Source: Rhodococcus qingshengii | GTDB taxonomy: Bacteria > Actinomycetota > Actinomycetes > Mycobacteriales > Mycobacteriaceae | NCBI RefSeq assembly: GCF_021025955.1 | Contig: NZ_JAJNCL010000021.1 | Span: 1 to 64,000 of the forward strand | Direction of reading: 5' to 3' | DNA length: 64,000 nucleotides | Shown here: positions 8,668 through 17,969 of the stretch, piece after piece | Numbering within the stretch: position 1 is the stretch's first letter | Layout: each line of letters opens with the position of its first letter | Program-made: the position numbers and the translations under genes | Notes under the pieces: generated by a model | Databases searched by the model: none | What the model saw: only the letters and a program-made list of their open reading frames with translations | Told to the model about the DNA's origin: nothing

Positions 8668-9581
8668 GGAGGGGTGACTGTCAGGGTCGCTTGGGGCATC
8701 ACGGCTCGTGCACTTCTTTTCTCTGGGGCGACCTGACCAATTCATTGGCATCGCCAGTCCGCCACACATGCCTGAGCGAGTTTCCCTGACGCTCATTTTG
8801 TCGGGAGGGTTGATGCATTGAAGTCCGATAGCGAAAGTTTTTGCGAAAGCGATTGATAGGAAACAGTTTCTATTTCTGCGAAATGAGTTTGCTGGCATCG
8901 ATCATAGGTTTACCCATGCGACACCCGTCGTCATTGCGCGTGAAGCCCCCGGGGGCGATCCGCGGTCACTTGCACGAATCTACGAAAAGGACTGACTGGT
9001 GGAAGATGCCAGGGGCGGCCTCCATAAGGCCAGGAACCGAGTGCGTTCTACTACCCAGGTCGTTGATCAACTCAGTCAAAAGAAGGTTCAACCGATCTAG
9101 GTCACAGGAGAGTGAATCAGTCTCTGTAGTCGAAGCGATGCCGACGGCTGTCGTTGATGTAACCGGTCGCGCAGCGCCGCTGGTCACGTAGTGCTCGGCG
9201 AGAGTGGAGACTTCCGCCGGTTGCCGTTGGTTGGGGGGTTCTGATTCGCCTAGGCCTTCGTGGTCAACGGGAATCTTGTCGATGCTCCGCGACGTGGAGC
9301 GGGTCGCGCGGGCTTAGATCCCGCATCAAAAGAACCATGGTTCCCCTGGGTAATCCACAAATCGCGAGGGGAAGAGTCTGGGGTTTTTCACTAGACGTCG
9401 ACCGGTCCGATGAATGAACCTTGAGTCTCGGCGAATCGAACCGATAACGGCATTCGAACAGAGATCGAGTTGCATGCGAACGTTCTCAGCCGGCACCCGG
9501 AACCGGCGCCGGCGAATTCGTCGGTCGGTTTGCCCGTCATATCCGAGAGTTGATCGGGCGAGGATCTGGAGAGGAACACCA
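8668..9581. other. Gap upstream of the RidA gene, no secure gene
   Basis: No reading frame here combines a start signal, sustained codon bias and a recognisable motif. The part near 8670-8900 may hold further decayed MFS sequence. The last ~300 bases probably contain the promoter of the RidA-cyclase-EthD operon; GGAGAGG at 9568-9574 is the ribosome-binding site of the first gene. Confidence 0.45.
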
Positions 9582-10019
9582 GTGGTAGATACAGTTACGA
9601 AAAACGGGGCGGTGGTTGCGGTGAACCCGTCGAGTTTGGCCGAGCCTGCCGGCCATTTTGATCGAGCGGTTCGAATCGGCGACTTTCTCCACATCTCGGG
9701 GACATCGGCGCTCACCAATCTCACTGGCACAGTTGAGGAGCGCACCTTGCCGGAGAGTTTTCGAGAGCAGGCTGAGACTACCTTCGACAACATCGAGAAG
9801 GTACTGGTCTCTCAGGGCGGGACTCTTGCCGATATCTACGAGATCCGGGTCACGCTCAGTGATCGCGATCTGTTCGGCCCTCTGAACGAGATCTTGAAAG
9901 AACGTATGCCCGCCCGCGGATTCATCGGATCGGGATATGTGGCTGGGTTCATGGCACCGCATATGAAGATCGAGGTCGAGGCTCACGCGTACCTCGGCCT
10001 CACCACTACAGGTCGATAA
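9582..10019 (+). CDS. RidA/YjgF/UK114-family protein
   Basis: A 145-aa protein. The GTG start at 9582 is preferred because GGAGAGG stands 7 bases upstream and the family's N-terminus (VVAVNPSSLAEPAGHFDRAV) follows; an in-frame ATG 168 bases earlier would add a low-complexity arginine-rich leader. Family features include ISGTSALTNLTGTVEE, the helix TTFDNIEKVLVSQGGTLADI, and IEVEAHAYLG at the end. RidA proteins hydrolyse reactive enamine/imine intermediates or act in degradation of cyclic and nitrogen compounds. It heads an operon with a PF04199 hydrolase and an EthD-like protein, suggesting a pathway-specific role rather than housekeeping RidA. Confidence 0.85.
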   Translation: MVDTVTKNGAVVAVNPSSLAEPAGHFDRAVRIGDFLHISGTSALTNLTGTVEERTLPESFREQAETTFDNIEKVLVSQGGTLADIYEIRVTLSDRDLFGPLNEILKERMPARGFIGSGYVAGFMAPHMKIEVEAHAYLGLTTTGR

Positions 10020-10089
10020 CACTTCCGTCCATCGACTCCAAGTTCATCGCGTCGGCTCCTGCGCCGACCCGCCCGAAAGGAAACATTCT

Positions 10090-10890
10090 GTGACTGCGTT
10101 GTCCTCCTTCGTGAAAAGCATCAGCACTGGCGCAATCGAGGTCGTCGACCTCACCACCCCCCTCCACGCGGGCACTCCGACCGTGCCCGTCCCACCTCCG
10201 TTTGCGCCGACCGCCGGATTCTCGATGAATCAGGTCAGCAACTTCGACGAAAACGGACCTGGTTGGTCGTGGAGCGATATCACGTTGGGCGAGCATGTCG
10301 GAACTCATGTGGACGCACCTCGTCACTGGATCAGCGGACGGGACGGCTTGTCCGTCGACGAAATCCCCCCGGCACGGCTGGTCGGACCTGTAGCTGTCAT
10401 CGACAAAACCGAAGAGGTACTGGCGAACCCGACCTTTCTGCTCGAGGCCAAGCATTTTGTCGAGTGGGAGGAGAAGTATGGGCCGATCGAGCCAGGGTCG
10501 TGGGTCATCTTCCGTTCGGGGTGGAGCGCTTATGGTGATGACCCGCAGCGTTTCTTGAATCCGAATGGCTGGCCTGGTCTTTCGCTCGATGGTGCAAAAT
10601 GGCTCGCCGCGAATCCCGCGGTCAGCGGGTACGGGGTTGAAGCAGTGGGCATCGACAGCGTCAGTTCCGGCGATGATTCGGAACTGGAACTTCCTGACGA
10701 GGACGCAGATCCAGGAGAATTCGGCCCCGGGCACTACTACTTGCTCGGCTCTGACAAGTACGGGCTGACCTCACTTCGCAATGTCGACCGGCTCCCGGCG
10801 AAGGGCGCCACGATCGTGGTGGCGCCGCTTCCCATCGTCGGAGGCACCGCCGGCCCCGCACGTGTCTTCGCATTCGTCGAGCAGTCGTAG
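10090..10890 (+). CDS. Cyclase-family (PF04199, kynurenine-formamidase-like) metal hydrolase
   Basis: A 266-aa protein starting at GTG 10090 behind GAAAGGAAA. The diagnostic metal-binding motif HxGTHxDxPxH is present as HVGTHVDAPRHW, after an N-terminal VVDLTTPLHAGTPT typical of the family. GSWVIFRSGW and the conserved GIDSVSSG region are also present. Known members hydrolyse N-formylkynurenine, isatin, cyclic imides/carbamates or act on ring ketones. In this setting it could open a ring or deformylate an intermediate. It lies 70 bp after the RidA gene and 75 bp before the EthD gene, likely one transcript ending at the 11436 hairpin. Confidence 0.85.
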   Translation: MTALSSFVKSISTGAIEVVDLTTPLHAGTPTVPVPPPFAPTAGFSMNQVSNFDENGPGWSWSDITLGEHVGTHVDAPRHWISGRDGLSVDEIPPARLVGPVAVIDKTEEVLANPTFLLEAKHFVEWEEKYGPIEPGSWVIFRSGWSAYGDDPQRFLNPNGWPGLSLDGAKWLAANPAVSGYGVEAVGIDSVSSGDDSELELPDEDADPGEFGPGHYYLLGSDKYGLTSLRNVDRLPAKGATIVVAPLPIVGGTAGPARVFAFVEQS

Positions 10891-10965
10891 TCAGGTCTGG
10901 GCAGAGTTAACTATCGATCCGAAGCACGTTCCCGCGGACCGATTCTGCGTGAGGAAAGGACGCCA

Positions 10966-11406
10966 GTGATCAAACTTGTCTCGATGTGGCGGCACAACCC
11001 AGAACTCGGCGCCCAAATGTCGGACGAACACTACTTCCAGCGACACACGCCGATGGCATTGAGTCTGCTCTCCGAGATTCCAGGGTTCCTGAAGTACACA
11101 CAGAACAGCGTCGTGGCACATTCGGTGCATCGCGAGAACTCTCCCGAACCGGAAGAGCGCGATCCCGAATTCCACACCATGCTGGAGTTGTATTTCACCG
11201 ACGAGGACGCCGTCAACCAACTGTTCAGCAAGCCGGAGATGGCCCGACTGTTTGACGATCACCCGAATTTTCAGGACTACCAAGCAGATCCGAGCATGTC
11301 GGTGTACATCGTGAGGGAGCGGGTCGCGCTCGAAAGGGGCATCGACGGCTCACTGATGATTCCGACATCCTCGAATTCGATTCCAGGACGCTCAGAGCCA
11401 GTGTAA
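10966..11406 (+). CDS. EthD-domain protein
   Basis: A 146-aa protein starting GTG 10966 after GAGGAAAGG. The opening VIKLVSMWRHNPELGAQMSD, the central HTPMALSLLSEIPGFLKYTQ and the FTDEDAVNQLFSKPEMARLF stretch match the dimeric alpha/beta-barrel EthD fold. The original EthD is required for P450-dependent ethyl tert-butyl ether breakdown in Rhodococcus ruber, though its chemistry is unsettled. Here too a ferredoxin, ferredoxin reductase and P450 lie in the neighbourhood (14.9-18.0 kb). It is longer than the ~100-aa founding member. It is the last gene of its operon. Confidence 0.8.
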   Translation: MIKLVSMWRHNPELGAQMSDEHYFQRHTPMALSLLSEIPGFLKYTQNSVVAHSVHRENSPEPEERDPEFHTMLELYFTDEDAVNQLFSKPEMARLFDDHPNFQDYQADPSMSVYIVRERVALERGIDGSLMIPTSSNSIPGRSEPV

Positions 11407-11435
11407 GAACACATGCGTCTTGAGTGAAGAGCTTT

Positions 11436-11470
11436 GGCCCGCCGAAGGGGGCAGTCACCTTCGGCGGGCC
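11436..11470. terminator. Strong bidirectional hairpin terminator
   Basis: A perfect 13-bp stem GGCCCGCCGAAGG / CCTTCGGCGGGCC with a 9-nt loop lies 30 bp after the EthD gene and before the convergent PucR-type gene. No long T tract follows, as is common in actinobacteria. Confidence 0.85.
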
Positions 11471-11664
11471 GCAGTCATTCCAGTCGATTGAAGTGCCGCC
11501 CACCAGCAGTTGCCGTTCCGATGAGCACGGGTGCGGTGGTGTCGGGGACGTGATTCTGCATCCCGAGTTTGACTGTGATCATTGACTTATCAATGTGAGC
11601 GCGCTCCGACGATTCGCTCGGCAAGACTCAATTCGGCAAAGACGGCTGACCCGTCCGAATGTGC

Positions 11665-12810
11665 CTACTCACGAATCCCCTCGATTCGACATCCGATGAT
11701 CGACCTGGCGAGACCGGAGAAGGTTCGAGGATCAGCGCCGGTGAGCTCTTTCCACCTGTTCAGTCGGTAGGAAATCGAATTCGGGTGCAGGTGAAGTTCT
11801 TTCGCTGCTTGGGCTTGCGAGAATCCGAACTCTGCGAAGGCGAAAACCGCGGCGGCGAGGTCGGGATGCTCGTGCCTGACTTTTTGCACTGTGTCGAAGA
11901 GCAGTGCCAACCGTGGCTCACTGTCGAGCAAGGTCGATTCCAGCCAGGTGTCGAAAAAGAGCGCCGACTGCGCACTGCGCATCTCGGCGACACGCAGTGT
12001 GCGCTCGGCGTCGACGATGCTCCAATGCGCTCCGTGGAGTCCTTCACGACGAAGGCCGATCCCGATGGGCACCTCGGTCCCACTGATTCCGTGCGCCGAT
12101 CTGACTACTGCGTCCACATCGCTGTCTTGGACCAGCACGTACATTCCGGAAGCGCGCACTCCGCATTGCACGACCCCCGGGAGTCTGCGTGTTGCGCGCT
12201 GCAGGCTCTCCACTTCCGCATCGGGCCAGAACGAGCGCGGTGAACAGATGGCTTGAAACTGACCATGGATGTCGAAGGCCAATGCCCGTGCGGTTTCTGC
12301 CACGTACTCGCCGCGGGTTCGATCGCCGAGTTCACCGAAGAAGCGGCGGCGGACTTCCGCCTCTTGGGCATGGGTGGTGGGCGATTCGTCGACGAATGCG
12401 TCGACCACCGAGGCGGTCATTGCCTCGGTCCAACGACCCATCGGTTCGACGAGGGCAATAAGTACCGAGTCCGTGGCTTCGGGGGCCGATTGCAGGGCGT
12501 TCCAGAGTTCGCGGCTGACGATGTGGAAAGCCTTGAGTACGTCGTATGCCGATACACCCAGTTGTGCTCTGCGGCGTGCAGCCCGGCGGGTGAACTGGAG
12601 GGCTTCACCGGACGGCCCGACACCGGCAGCCATCCCTTCGAGAAGTTGACGCGTGAGATCTTGCACGGTTCGCCGGTGCTCGGCATCTGGAAGCTTCGTG
12701 TAGGAAGGCAACTCTGCCCGAACTCGAGACGAGAGGTCGGGATCGGCATGCTCGAGCTGGTGGGCAACTGCTTCGCACAACGCGCGTGCATCGTCGTGGT
12801 TCATCCCCAT
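11665..12810 (-). CDS. PucR/CdaR-family transcriptional regulator
   Basis: A cytosolic regulator of about 381 aa. I place the start at the ATG at 12808-12810 (MGMNHDDARALCEAVAHQL) because the upstream in-frame extension to 12936 is arginine-rich and unlike the family; the ATG two codons later is also possible. The middle has the sensory GGDEF-like region typical of the family. The C-terminus carries the PucR helix-turn-helix: FAEFGFSQAQAAKELHLHPN followed by SISYRLNRWKELTG. Such proteins usually activate catabolic operons in response to substrate. It lies between the RidA-cyclase-EthD operon (convergent) and the FAH-ferredoxin operon, so either may be its target. Confidence 0.82.
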   Translation of the reverse strand: MGMNHDDARALCEAVAHQLEHADPDLSSRVRAELPSYTKLPDAEHRRTVQDLTRQLLEGMAAGVGPSGEALQFTRRAARRRAQLGVSAYDVLKAFHIVSRELWNALQSAPEATDSVLIALVEPMGRWTEAMTASVVDAFVDESPTTHAQEAEVRRRFFGELGDRTRGEYVAETARALAFDIHGQFQAICSPRSFWPDAEVESLQRATRRLPGVVQCGVRASGMYVLVQDSDVDAVVRSAHGISGTEVPIGIGLRREGLHGAHWSIVDAERTLRVAEMRSAQSALFFDTWLESTLLDSEPRLALLFDTVQKVRHEHPDLAAAVFAFAEFGFSQAQAAKELHLHPNSISYRLNRWKELTGADPRTFSGLARSIIGCRIEGIRE

Positions 12811-12994
12811 GGCAAGGACTTGTTCATATGATCGGCGACCTCTCGTGATAGTTCTAAGTCGTGGTGTACAGCGTTTCAGACAGACGGAACGTCGTCGAGG
12901 TGCGGGACCACGGTTCCGGACGGTCGGTGAAAGCACTCGGTGGATGTGGATTGCACGCTTGCCACGTGGAACCGTGAGCGTCGGAAGAGGTGAT

Positions 12995-13474
12995 TTACAC
13001 CCATCGTGGCCCCGACCCGTGAGCCTCGTCGAGAAGTAGCCATGTCTTCGTCAAGCGCACTCCTTCAAGATTTTGCAGCTGTTCGAGCACGAGGCGCCTC
13101 AAGGTCGCGTTGTCCGGAGCGCGGATCAGAATCAAGACGTCGAAGTCAGCGCCGAGCAATGCGAAGTGGTCAACCCAGCACAGGCTCCGTAGTTGGTGTG
13201 CAAGTCCTCGCCACGACCCTTGCTCGATCGTCAGAGATACAAATGCCGAGGATCCCCAGCCTGCCTTGCAGTGCTCGATCTGCGTGGTGAATCCTCTGAT
13301 CACGCCCGCTCGCTGCAGTCTCTCCACCCGAACGTACGCGTGGGCGCGTGATATGTGAGTCTTCTCGGCCAAGGAACGCATCGAGATTCGACTGTCGCGG
13401 ACCAGCACATCGATCAGGCGGCGGTCGAGCGCATCGAGTGGAAAGTTCGTCTCGTCACCGGTCCGGGAAGTCAT
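12995..13474 (-). CDS. Lrp/AsnC-family regulator (single module)
   Basis: A 159-aa protein with an ATG at 13474 preceded by GAGGAAG. The N-terminal winged helix reads LDALDRRLIDVLVRDSRISM, then RSLAEKTHISRAHAYVRVER. The RAM ligand domain follows (SSAFVSLTIEQGSW, then VDHFALLGADFDVLILIRAP). It is divergent from the FAH-ferredoxin-reductase operon across a 449-bp spacer and upstream of the PucR-type gene on the same strand. Control of the divergent operon is the simplest reading. Confidence 0.85.
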   Translation of the reverse strand: MTSRTGDETNFPLDALDRRLIDVLVRDSRISMRSLAEKTHISRAHAYVRVERLQRAGVIRGFTTQIEHCKAGWGSSAFVSLTIEQGSWRGLAHQLRSLCWVDHFALLGADFDVLILIRAPDNATLRRLVLEQLQNLEGVRLTKTWLLLDEAHGSGPRWV

Positions 13475-13923
13475 CGGTCTTCCTCATTTCAGCCGCCGCT
13501 CCGGATCGCACACGATCTGGGAAGTGGAAGGCTATCAGCGATTGCCGCTGGAGTCACGAGTCTGCTCGCAATGAAAGTTGAGGGAAGGTGCACCGCCACA
13601 GCGTGATTGGACCTAGATTGGCTAGAGTGACAGCTCTATAGTATGCACAGCAAACCGTGGGCTGAACGAGTGAATCTGCACGGTCTGAAGTTCACCGTGC
13701 GAGTGCGTTGGTGGATGTACGAAAAACTCGCGTCTTGCGTTGTCGTTTCCCTGAAGATGTGTGCACGTTCGCATTCTAAGGTTGATGTCGACAGTCAGGC
13801 GAGAGTTGTTCCGCGCACGTGCGAGAGGTGCGGGTCAGCGACGTCACGGGGGACAGGATCATCGCGCTAACGGTGTCCCGGGTCTCAAATATTGCTTTGT
13901 TCAACAAAACTCGAGGAATTGTC

Positions 13924-14823
13924 ATGCGGCTTGTGAACTTTGGTCCAGTGGGTATCGAGCAGCCCGGGGTGCTCGTCGACGACAATACGGTAGTCGCGTT
14001 GGTGCCGATTCTGGCGCGGGCAGGACTGCGATTGCACGACATGAAGGACATCCTCGCCCTGTGGTCCACCATCCGTACGATCATCGAGCCTCAGCTGACG
14101 CTCGAACGCGACCGCATTTCTCTGGCGGATGTGCGAATTGGTCCTCCCATCCTAAGACCGAACAAGGTTGTTGCTATCGGCTTCAATTATCCGCAGCATT
14201 CAACTGAAATTCTCGGTCCGAGTGCAGCAGTCAGTGAACCAGTCATCTTTCTGAAACCGCCGAATTGTGTTTCAGGGCCGAATGATCCGGTGGTGAAGCC
14301 GTTCGAGACCACTATGTTGGATTACGAGGTCGAACTCGGCGTAGTCATCGGCAAAATGGGTCGGAGAATCTCGCAGATCGACGCGCTCGATCATGTGGCG
14401 GGTTATGTTGTCGCCAATGACATCACCGCCCGTGACATCGCCCTGGGCGCAGGCCTCGATCATCCACTGCAGTTGCAAATCGCCAGGGGCAAGGGCTACG
14501 CGACCTTCTGCCCGCTGGGGCCGTGGTTGGTGACGGCCGACGAGGTGCCGGAGCCCGCCGATCTGCGCCTGACACTCAGCATCAATGGTGTTGTGCGACA
14601 AGATGGTAAGACCAGCAGCATGCTCGCATCCATCCCCGAACTCATTGCATCCGTCAGCGCGAGCATGGAGCTCGAGCCGGGTGATGTGATTCTGACCGGC
14701 ACCCCGGCTGGCTGCGGCTTCCAGCTCGACCCCCCAGCGTATTTGCAGCATGGCGATCGTGTCGAGGCCGGAATTACCGGGCTGGGAGAGATGACGTTCC
14801 AGGTTCAAAACGAACAGGTTTGA
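13924..14823 (+). CDS. Fumarylacetoacetate hydrolase (FAH)-family protein
   Basis: A 299-aa cytosolic hydrolase/decarboxylase. The start at ATG 13924 has GAGGAATT just upstream and gives the family's normal MRLVNFGPVG opening. Key features are KVVAIGFNYPQHSTE, the metal-binding acidic cluster LDYEVELGVVIGKMG (E-x-E with a later D in VANDITARDIA), and ELEPGDVILTGTPAGCGF. FAH-family enzymes cleave C-C bonds of beta-diketones or act as hydratase/isomerase in aromatic catabolism. Ferredoxin and ferredoxin reductase genes follow directly, tying it to an oxygenase pathway. Confidence 0.87.
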   Translation: MRLVNFGPVGIEQPGVLVDDNTVVALVPILARAGLRLHDMKDILALWSTIRTIIEPQLTLERDRISLADVRIGPPILRPNKVVAIGFNYPQHSTEILGPSAAVSEPVIFLKPPNCVSGPNDPVVKPFETTMLDYEVELGVVIGKMGRRISQIDALDHVAGYVVANDITARDIALGAGLDHPLQLQIARGKGYATFCPLGPWLVTADEVPEPADLRLTLSINGVVRQDGKTSSMLASIPELIASVSASMELEPGDVILTGTPAGCGFQLDPPAYLQHGDRVEAGITGLGEMTFQVQNEQV

Positions 14824-14858
14824 CGGTTTCTCGATACACCGATCCGTGAGGAGCATCA

Positions 14859-15179
14859 ATGGTCAACGTAACGTATGTACTTTCGGACGGATCACATCGA
14901 TCTGTCGACGGTCAGATAGGGCAATCTGTCATGGAGACCGCTATCGGAGCAGATATCGACGGCATCACCGGCGAGTGTGGCGGCAACGTCATGTGCGCCA
15001 CATGCCACGTCCATGTGCAGAATGCTGCCGACACCGTGCTGCCGACAATGCAGCCGGAAGAGGAGGAAATGCTGCAGTGCACCACATCTCCTCGCAGCAA
15101 CGACAGCCGACTCAGCTGCCAGTTGGTTCTCGATGAAACCTTGAACGGACTTGTGGTTCGACTGCCACAGGAGCAGTGA
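14859..15179 (+). CDS. [2Fe-2S] ferredoxin (P450 electron donor type)
   Basis: A 106-aa iron-sulfur protein starting ATG 14859 after GAGGAGC. Cluster ligands are C40, C46, C49 (GECGGNVMCATCHVHV) and C87 (RLSCQLV), the spacing of adrenodoxin/putidaredoxin-type ferredoxins that pass electrons to bacterial P450s. Its stop overlaps the GTG of the reductase gene, so the pair is translationally coupled. The P450 at 16755 is the obvious client. Confidence 0.93.
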   Translation: MVNVTYVLSDGSHRSVDGQIGQSVMETAIGADIDGITGECGGNVMCATCHVHVQNAADTVLPTMQPEEEEMLQCTTSPRSNDSRLSCQLVLDETLNGLVVRLPQEQ

Positions 15180-16426
15180 TCGGTGTGAGGAAACGGCACA
15201 CTTCCGTGGTGATCCTGGGAGCCGGCCAGGCCGGGTTCCAAGCTGCCGCCTCTCTGCGGGAGCGCGACTTCGAGGGTCGAATCATTCTCGTCGGTGACGA
15301 ACCCGGACTGCCGTACCAACGGCCACCATTGTCGAAAGCTGCGCTCCTGACAGCGATCGGTGCGGATATGAGCACGCCCTTTCGGCCCGCCGCCTACTTC
15401 ACCAAGCACGAGATCGACCTGAAGTACGGAACTGCCGCCCGGATCGATCGTGACCGTCGCGCCGTCGTTCTCGAGTCAGATGAACGACTGGAGTTCGACT
15501 ATCTGATCTTGGCGCTCGGCGCGAGAAACCGCATCCTCACCGTTCCCGGCGCGGATTTGGCCGGCGTACAACAGCTACGAACACTCGACGACGCGGAATG
15601 TATCCGCTCTGCTTTGAAAACGGCGACCCAGGTCGTCGCAGTCGGCGCTGGCTTCATCGGCATGGAAATAGCAGCGGCGGCAACGAAATTGGGAAAACAA
15701 ACGTCAGTCATCGATCCACTCGATCGGCCTATGGCCCGCTCACTGTCGAGGCCAACATCGAATCACTTCGCACGGCTGCACACCGAACGCGGAACGCTAC
15801 TGCACTTCGGGGAGCACTGTTCGTCGTTTCTCGGCAGGGAATCGGTCGAAGGCGTGGAGTTTGCGAATGGTGAATCGGTCGCCGCGGACTTGGTGATCGT
15901 CGGCGTGGGAGTCGAACCACGTACCGAACTGGCAGAAGCGGCGGGCTTGGCGGTGGACAACGGGGTTGAGGTCGACGTCTACCTACGGACCAGCGACCCG
16001 GCAATCTTCGCAATCGGCGATTGCGCTCGCTTCCCCACTGGGAATGGAAGGGATCGCGTGAGGATCGAATCCGTCCAGAACGCCACGGATCAAGCCCGTT
16101 TCGTCGCTGCGCACATCACGGGAGCGGCAACGGAATACGCTGCAGTTCCATGGTTCTGGAGTCAGCAGTTCGATTCGAAACTGCAAATTGCGGGACTCTC
16201 CACCGGAAGCGACGTGGAACTTGTGCTCGGCGATCAGACATCGTCCTCCTTTTCCGTGCTGAGGTTCCGTGACAGCGAACTGACGTGCGTCGAGTCGGTC
16301 AACAAACCGGCGGACCATATCACTGCTCGGCGGATACTCGGCCACCCACGAGGGCTGCCCCTGGACGTTGCACGACAAGGTAACTTCGATCTCAAATCGT
16401 ATGCCCAGAATATGGTGTCCGCCTGA
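15176..16426 (+). CDS. FAD-dependent NAD(P)H:ferredoxin reductase
   Basis: A 416-aa flavoprotein that passes electrons from NAD(P)H to the upstream ferredoxin. The FAD-binding Rossmann motif is VVILGAGQAGFQAA near the N-terminus. The NAD(P)H-binding motif is VVAVGAGFIGMEIAAAATKLG-like near residues 157-177. The second FAD contact is FAIGDCARFP. The GTG start at 15176 overlaps the ferredoxin stop by 4 bp; a GTG three codons later is an alternative. The C-terminal domain (SQQFDSKLQIAGLS onward) is typical of putidaredoxin reductase. The operon ends at the hairpin 16511-16553. Confidence 0.92.
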   Translation: MIGVRKRHTSVVILGAGQAGFQAAASLRERDFEGRIILVGDEPGLPYQRPPLSKAALLTAIGADMSTPFRPAAYFTKHEIDLKYGTAARIDRDRRAVVLESDERLEFDYLILALGARNRILTVPGADLAGVQQLRTLDDAECIRSALKTATQVVAVGAGFIGMEIAAAATKLGKQTSVIDPLDRPMARSLSRPTSNHFARLHTERGTLLHFGEHCSSFLGRESVEGVEFANGESVAADLVIVGVGVEPRTELAEAAGLAVDNGVEVDVYLRTSDPAIFAIGDCARFPTGNGRDRVRIESVQNATDQARFVAAHITGAATEYAAVPWFWSQQFDSKLQIAGLSTGSDVELVLGDQTSSSFSVLRFRDSELTCVESVNKPADHITARRILGHPRGLPLDVARQGNFDLKSYAQNMVSA

Positions 16427-16510
16427 GTGACCCGGGTCCGCCTCGAGGAGCCGAACTGATTGCGGCAAAGCAGATTCGGAACCACATAAGTCATCTCTTC
16501 AGAACGTGAG

Positions 16511-16553
16511 AACGCTGCCCGGTAAAGCGCAAGGCGCCTTACCGGGCAGCGTT
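16511..16553. terminator. Strong hairpin terminator after the reductase gene
   Basis: A perfect 15-bp stem AACGCTGCCCGGTAA / TTACCGGGCAGCGTT encloses a 13-nt loop that can itself pair GCGC with GCGC. It separates the ferredoxin/reductase operon from the P450 gene, so the P450 needs its own promoter between 16554 and 16754. Confidence 0.88.
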
Positions 16554-16754
16554 GCATCTCCGCTACCCGTTGAAGCTCCGGACAGTAGTCGGACAGGGTC
16601 AGCGCCAGGTCGCGGACTGTTGAATCACCAAGAAACTCGGACTTCTTTTCAGGGATTACCCGGCGATCGAAAGTCTACGAATCGATAACCTTGTCCAACA
16701 TCCTGTGATGCCGGACACATTAGGACGCGGCGCGCATGCTCAGAGAGGCCAACT

Positions 16755-17969
16755 ATGCAATCCATCGCCACTTTCGATCCCACGGACCCCGACTTCTTGT
16801 CGAACAGGTTCCCGACATACCGCGACCTGCGCGACAATGCCCCAGTCTCACGCACCGTGATCAACGGACAACCCACCGCGATGCTGAGCCGATACAGTGA
16901 CGTCAGCCGCGTGTTCAAAACCCCGTCGGCCCGAGTGCAACCACACCCCGGCCAATTCCCCGAACATATCGGGTCAGGGCCGGCGTCCCTGTTCTATCGA
17001 CTATCGATGCCGAGTCTGGACGCACCCTCCCACACGCGCCTGCGCAAACTCGCATCCTCGGCATTCTCCGGCCGGGCGGTAGTCGCTATGCGGCCATGGG
17101 TCGAAGAAATCATCGCTGCAGGCCTCGACCGTCTGGCCGATTTCGACACGGATATCGACTTCGTATCGGAGTTTGCGACCAAAGTTCCCGCAGAGATCGC
17201 GTGCCGCTTGCTTCATGCACCAGTAGCCGACGCCCACACGGTACTCGAGCGCATGCCAGCCCTCAATGCGGTGCTTGGTCATTCGGAAGTCGACCCCGAA
17301 CGCCTCGTCGAGGCAGACGCGGCCGCACAGTTCTACTTCGATTACATAGGCGACATCGTAGATTCACTGCGGGGCAAGCTCTCCAGCGACGACGCCGTCG
17401 GCGCGCTTCTTGAGGCGGAGGAAGACGGGTCAAAGCTGACCCGGGATGAACTCGTCATCACCCTGGTCGGATTCTTCGTAGCGAGCTACCACACCACGAT
17501 GGTTGCGATGACCAATGCAGTTCACGCACTCCTGCACAATCGAGATCAATTCCAGAAACTCGCAGGCAACCCGGATCTCGCACCCCAAGCATGGGAAGAA
17601 GTCCTTCGGTACAACTCGCCAGTGCACTTCCTCCACAGATATGCCGGCGAGGACATGCACTTTCACGGCGAAGACATCCCAGAAGGTACTCACATGCTCC
17701 TCGCCATCGCCGCGGCGAATCGCGACGAACGAGTCTTCGACAACCCCGATACCCTCGATATCGAACGGAAATCAAACAGGCACTTGGCTTTTGCTGCCGG
17801 AGGGCATTTCTGTCTCGGAGCGCCACTGTCGAGGATTGAAGGAGACATCTTTCTTCGCCTGCTGCCCACCAGGCTCCCGCAGATCGAGCTAGGAGGCACG
17901 TCTCCTGCTTGGGGGCGCGACCTCAGCTTTCCTACGCTGCCATCATTGGCAGTGAACGCCACGCGATGA
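16755..17969 (+). CDS. Cytochrome P450 monooxygenase
   Basis: A 404-aa soluble class I P450. The heme-binding loop is FAAGGHFCLGAPLSRIEG with proximal ligand C352. The K-helix ExxR is E281-V-L-R284. The I-helix is unusual: the oxygen-activating A-G-x-D/E-T-T motif reads A243-S-Y-H-T-T248, with His where the acid normally sits. C-helix and substrate-recognition regions are otherwise standard (LDAPSHTRLRKLASSAFS). The ATG has GAGAGG upstream. It should receive electrons from the ferredoxin/reductase pair just upstream, although a terminator lies between. The substrate is unknown; context suggests a small cyclic or ether-type compound. Confidence 0.95.
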   Translation: MQSIATFDPTDPDFLSNRFPTYRDLRDNAPVSRTVINGQPTAMLSRYSDVSRVFKTPSARVQPHPGQFPEHIGSGPASLFYRLSMPSLDAPSHTRLRKLASSAFSGRAVVAMRPWVEEIIAAGLDRLADFDTDIDFVSEFATKVPAEIACRLLHAPVADAHTVLERMPALNAVLGHSEVDPERLVEADAAAQFYFDYIGDIVDSLRGKLSSDDAVGALLEAEEDGSKLTRDELVITLVGFFVASYHTTMVAMTNAVHALLHNRDQFQKLAGNPDLAPQAWEEVLRYNSPVHFLHRYAGEDMHFHGEDIPEGTHMLLAIAAANRDERVFDNPDTLDIERKSNRHLAFAAGGHFCLGAPLSRIEGDIFLRLLPTRLPQIELGGTSPAWGRDLSFPTLPSLAVNATR

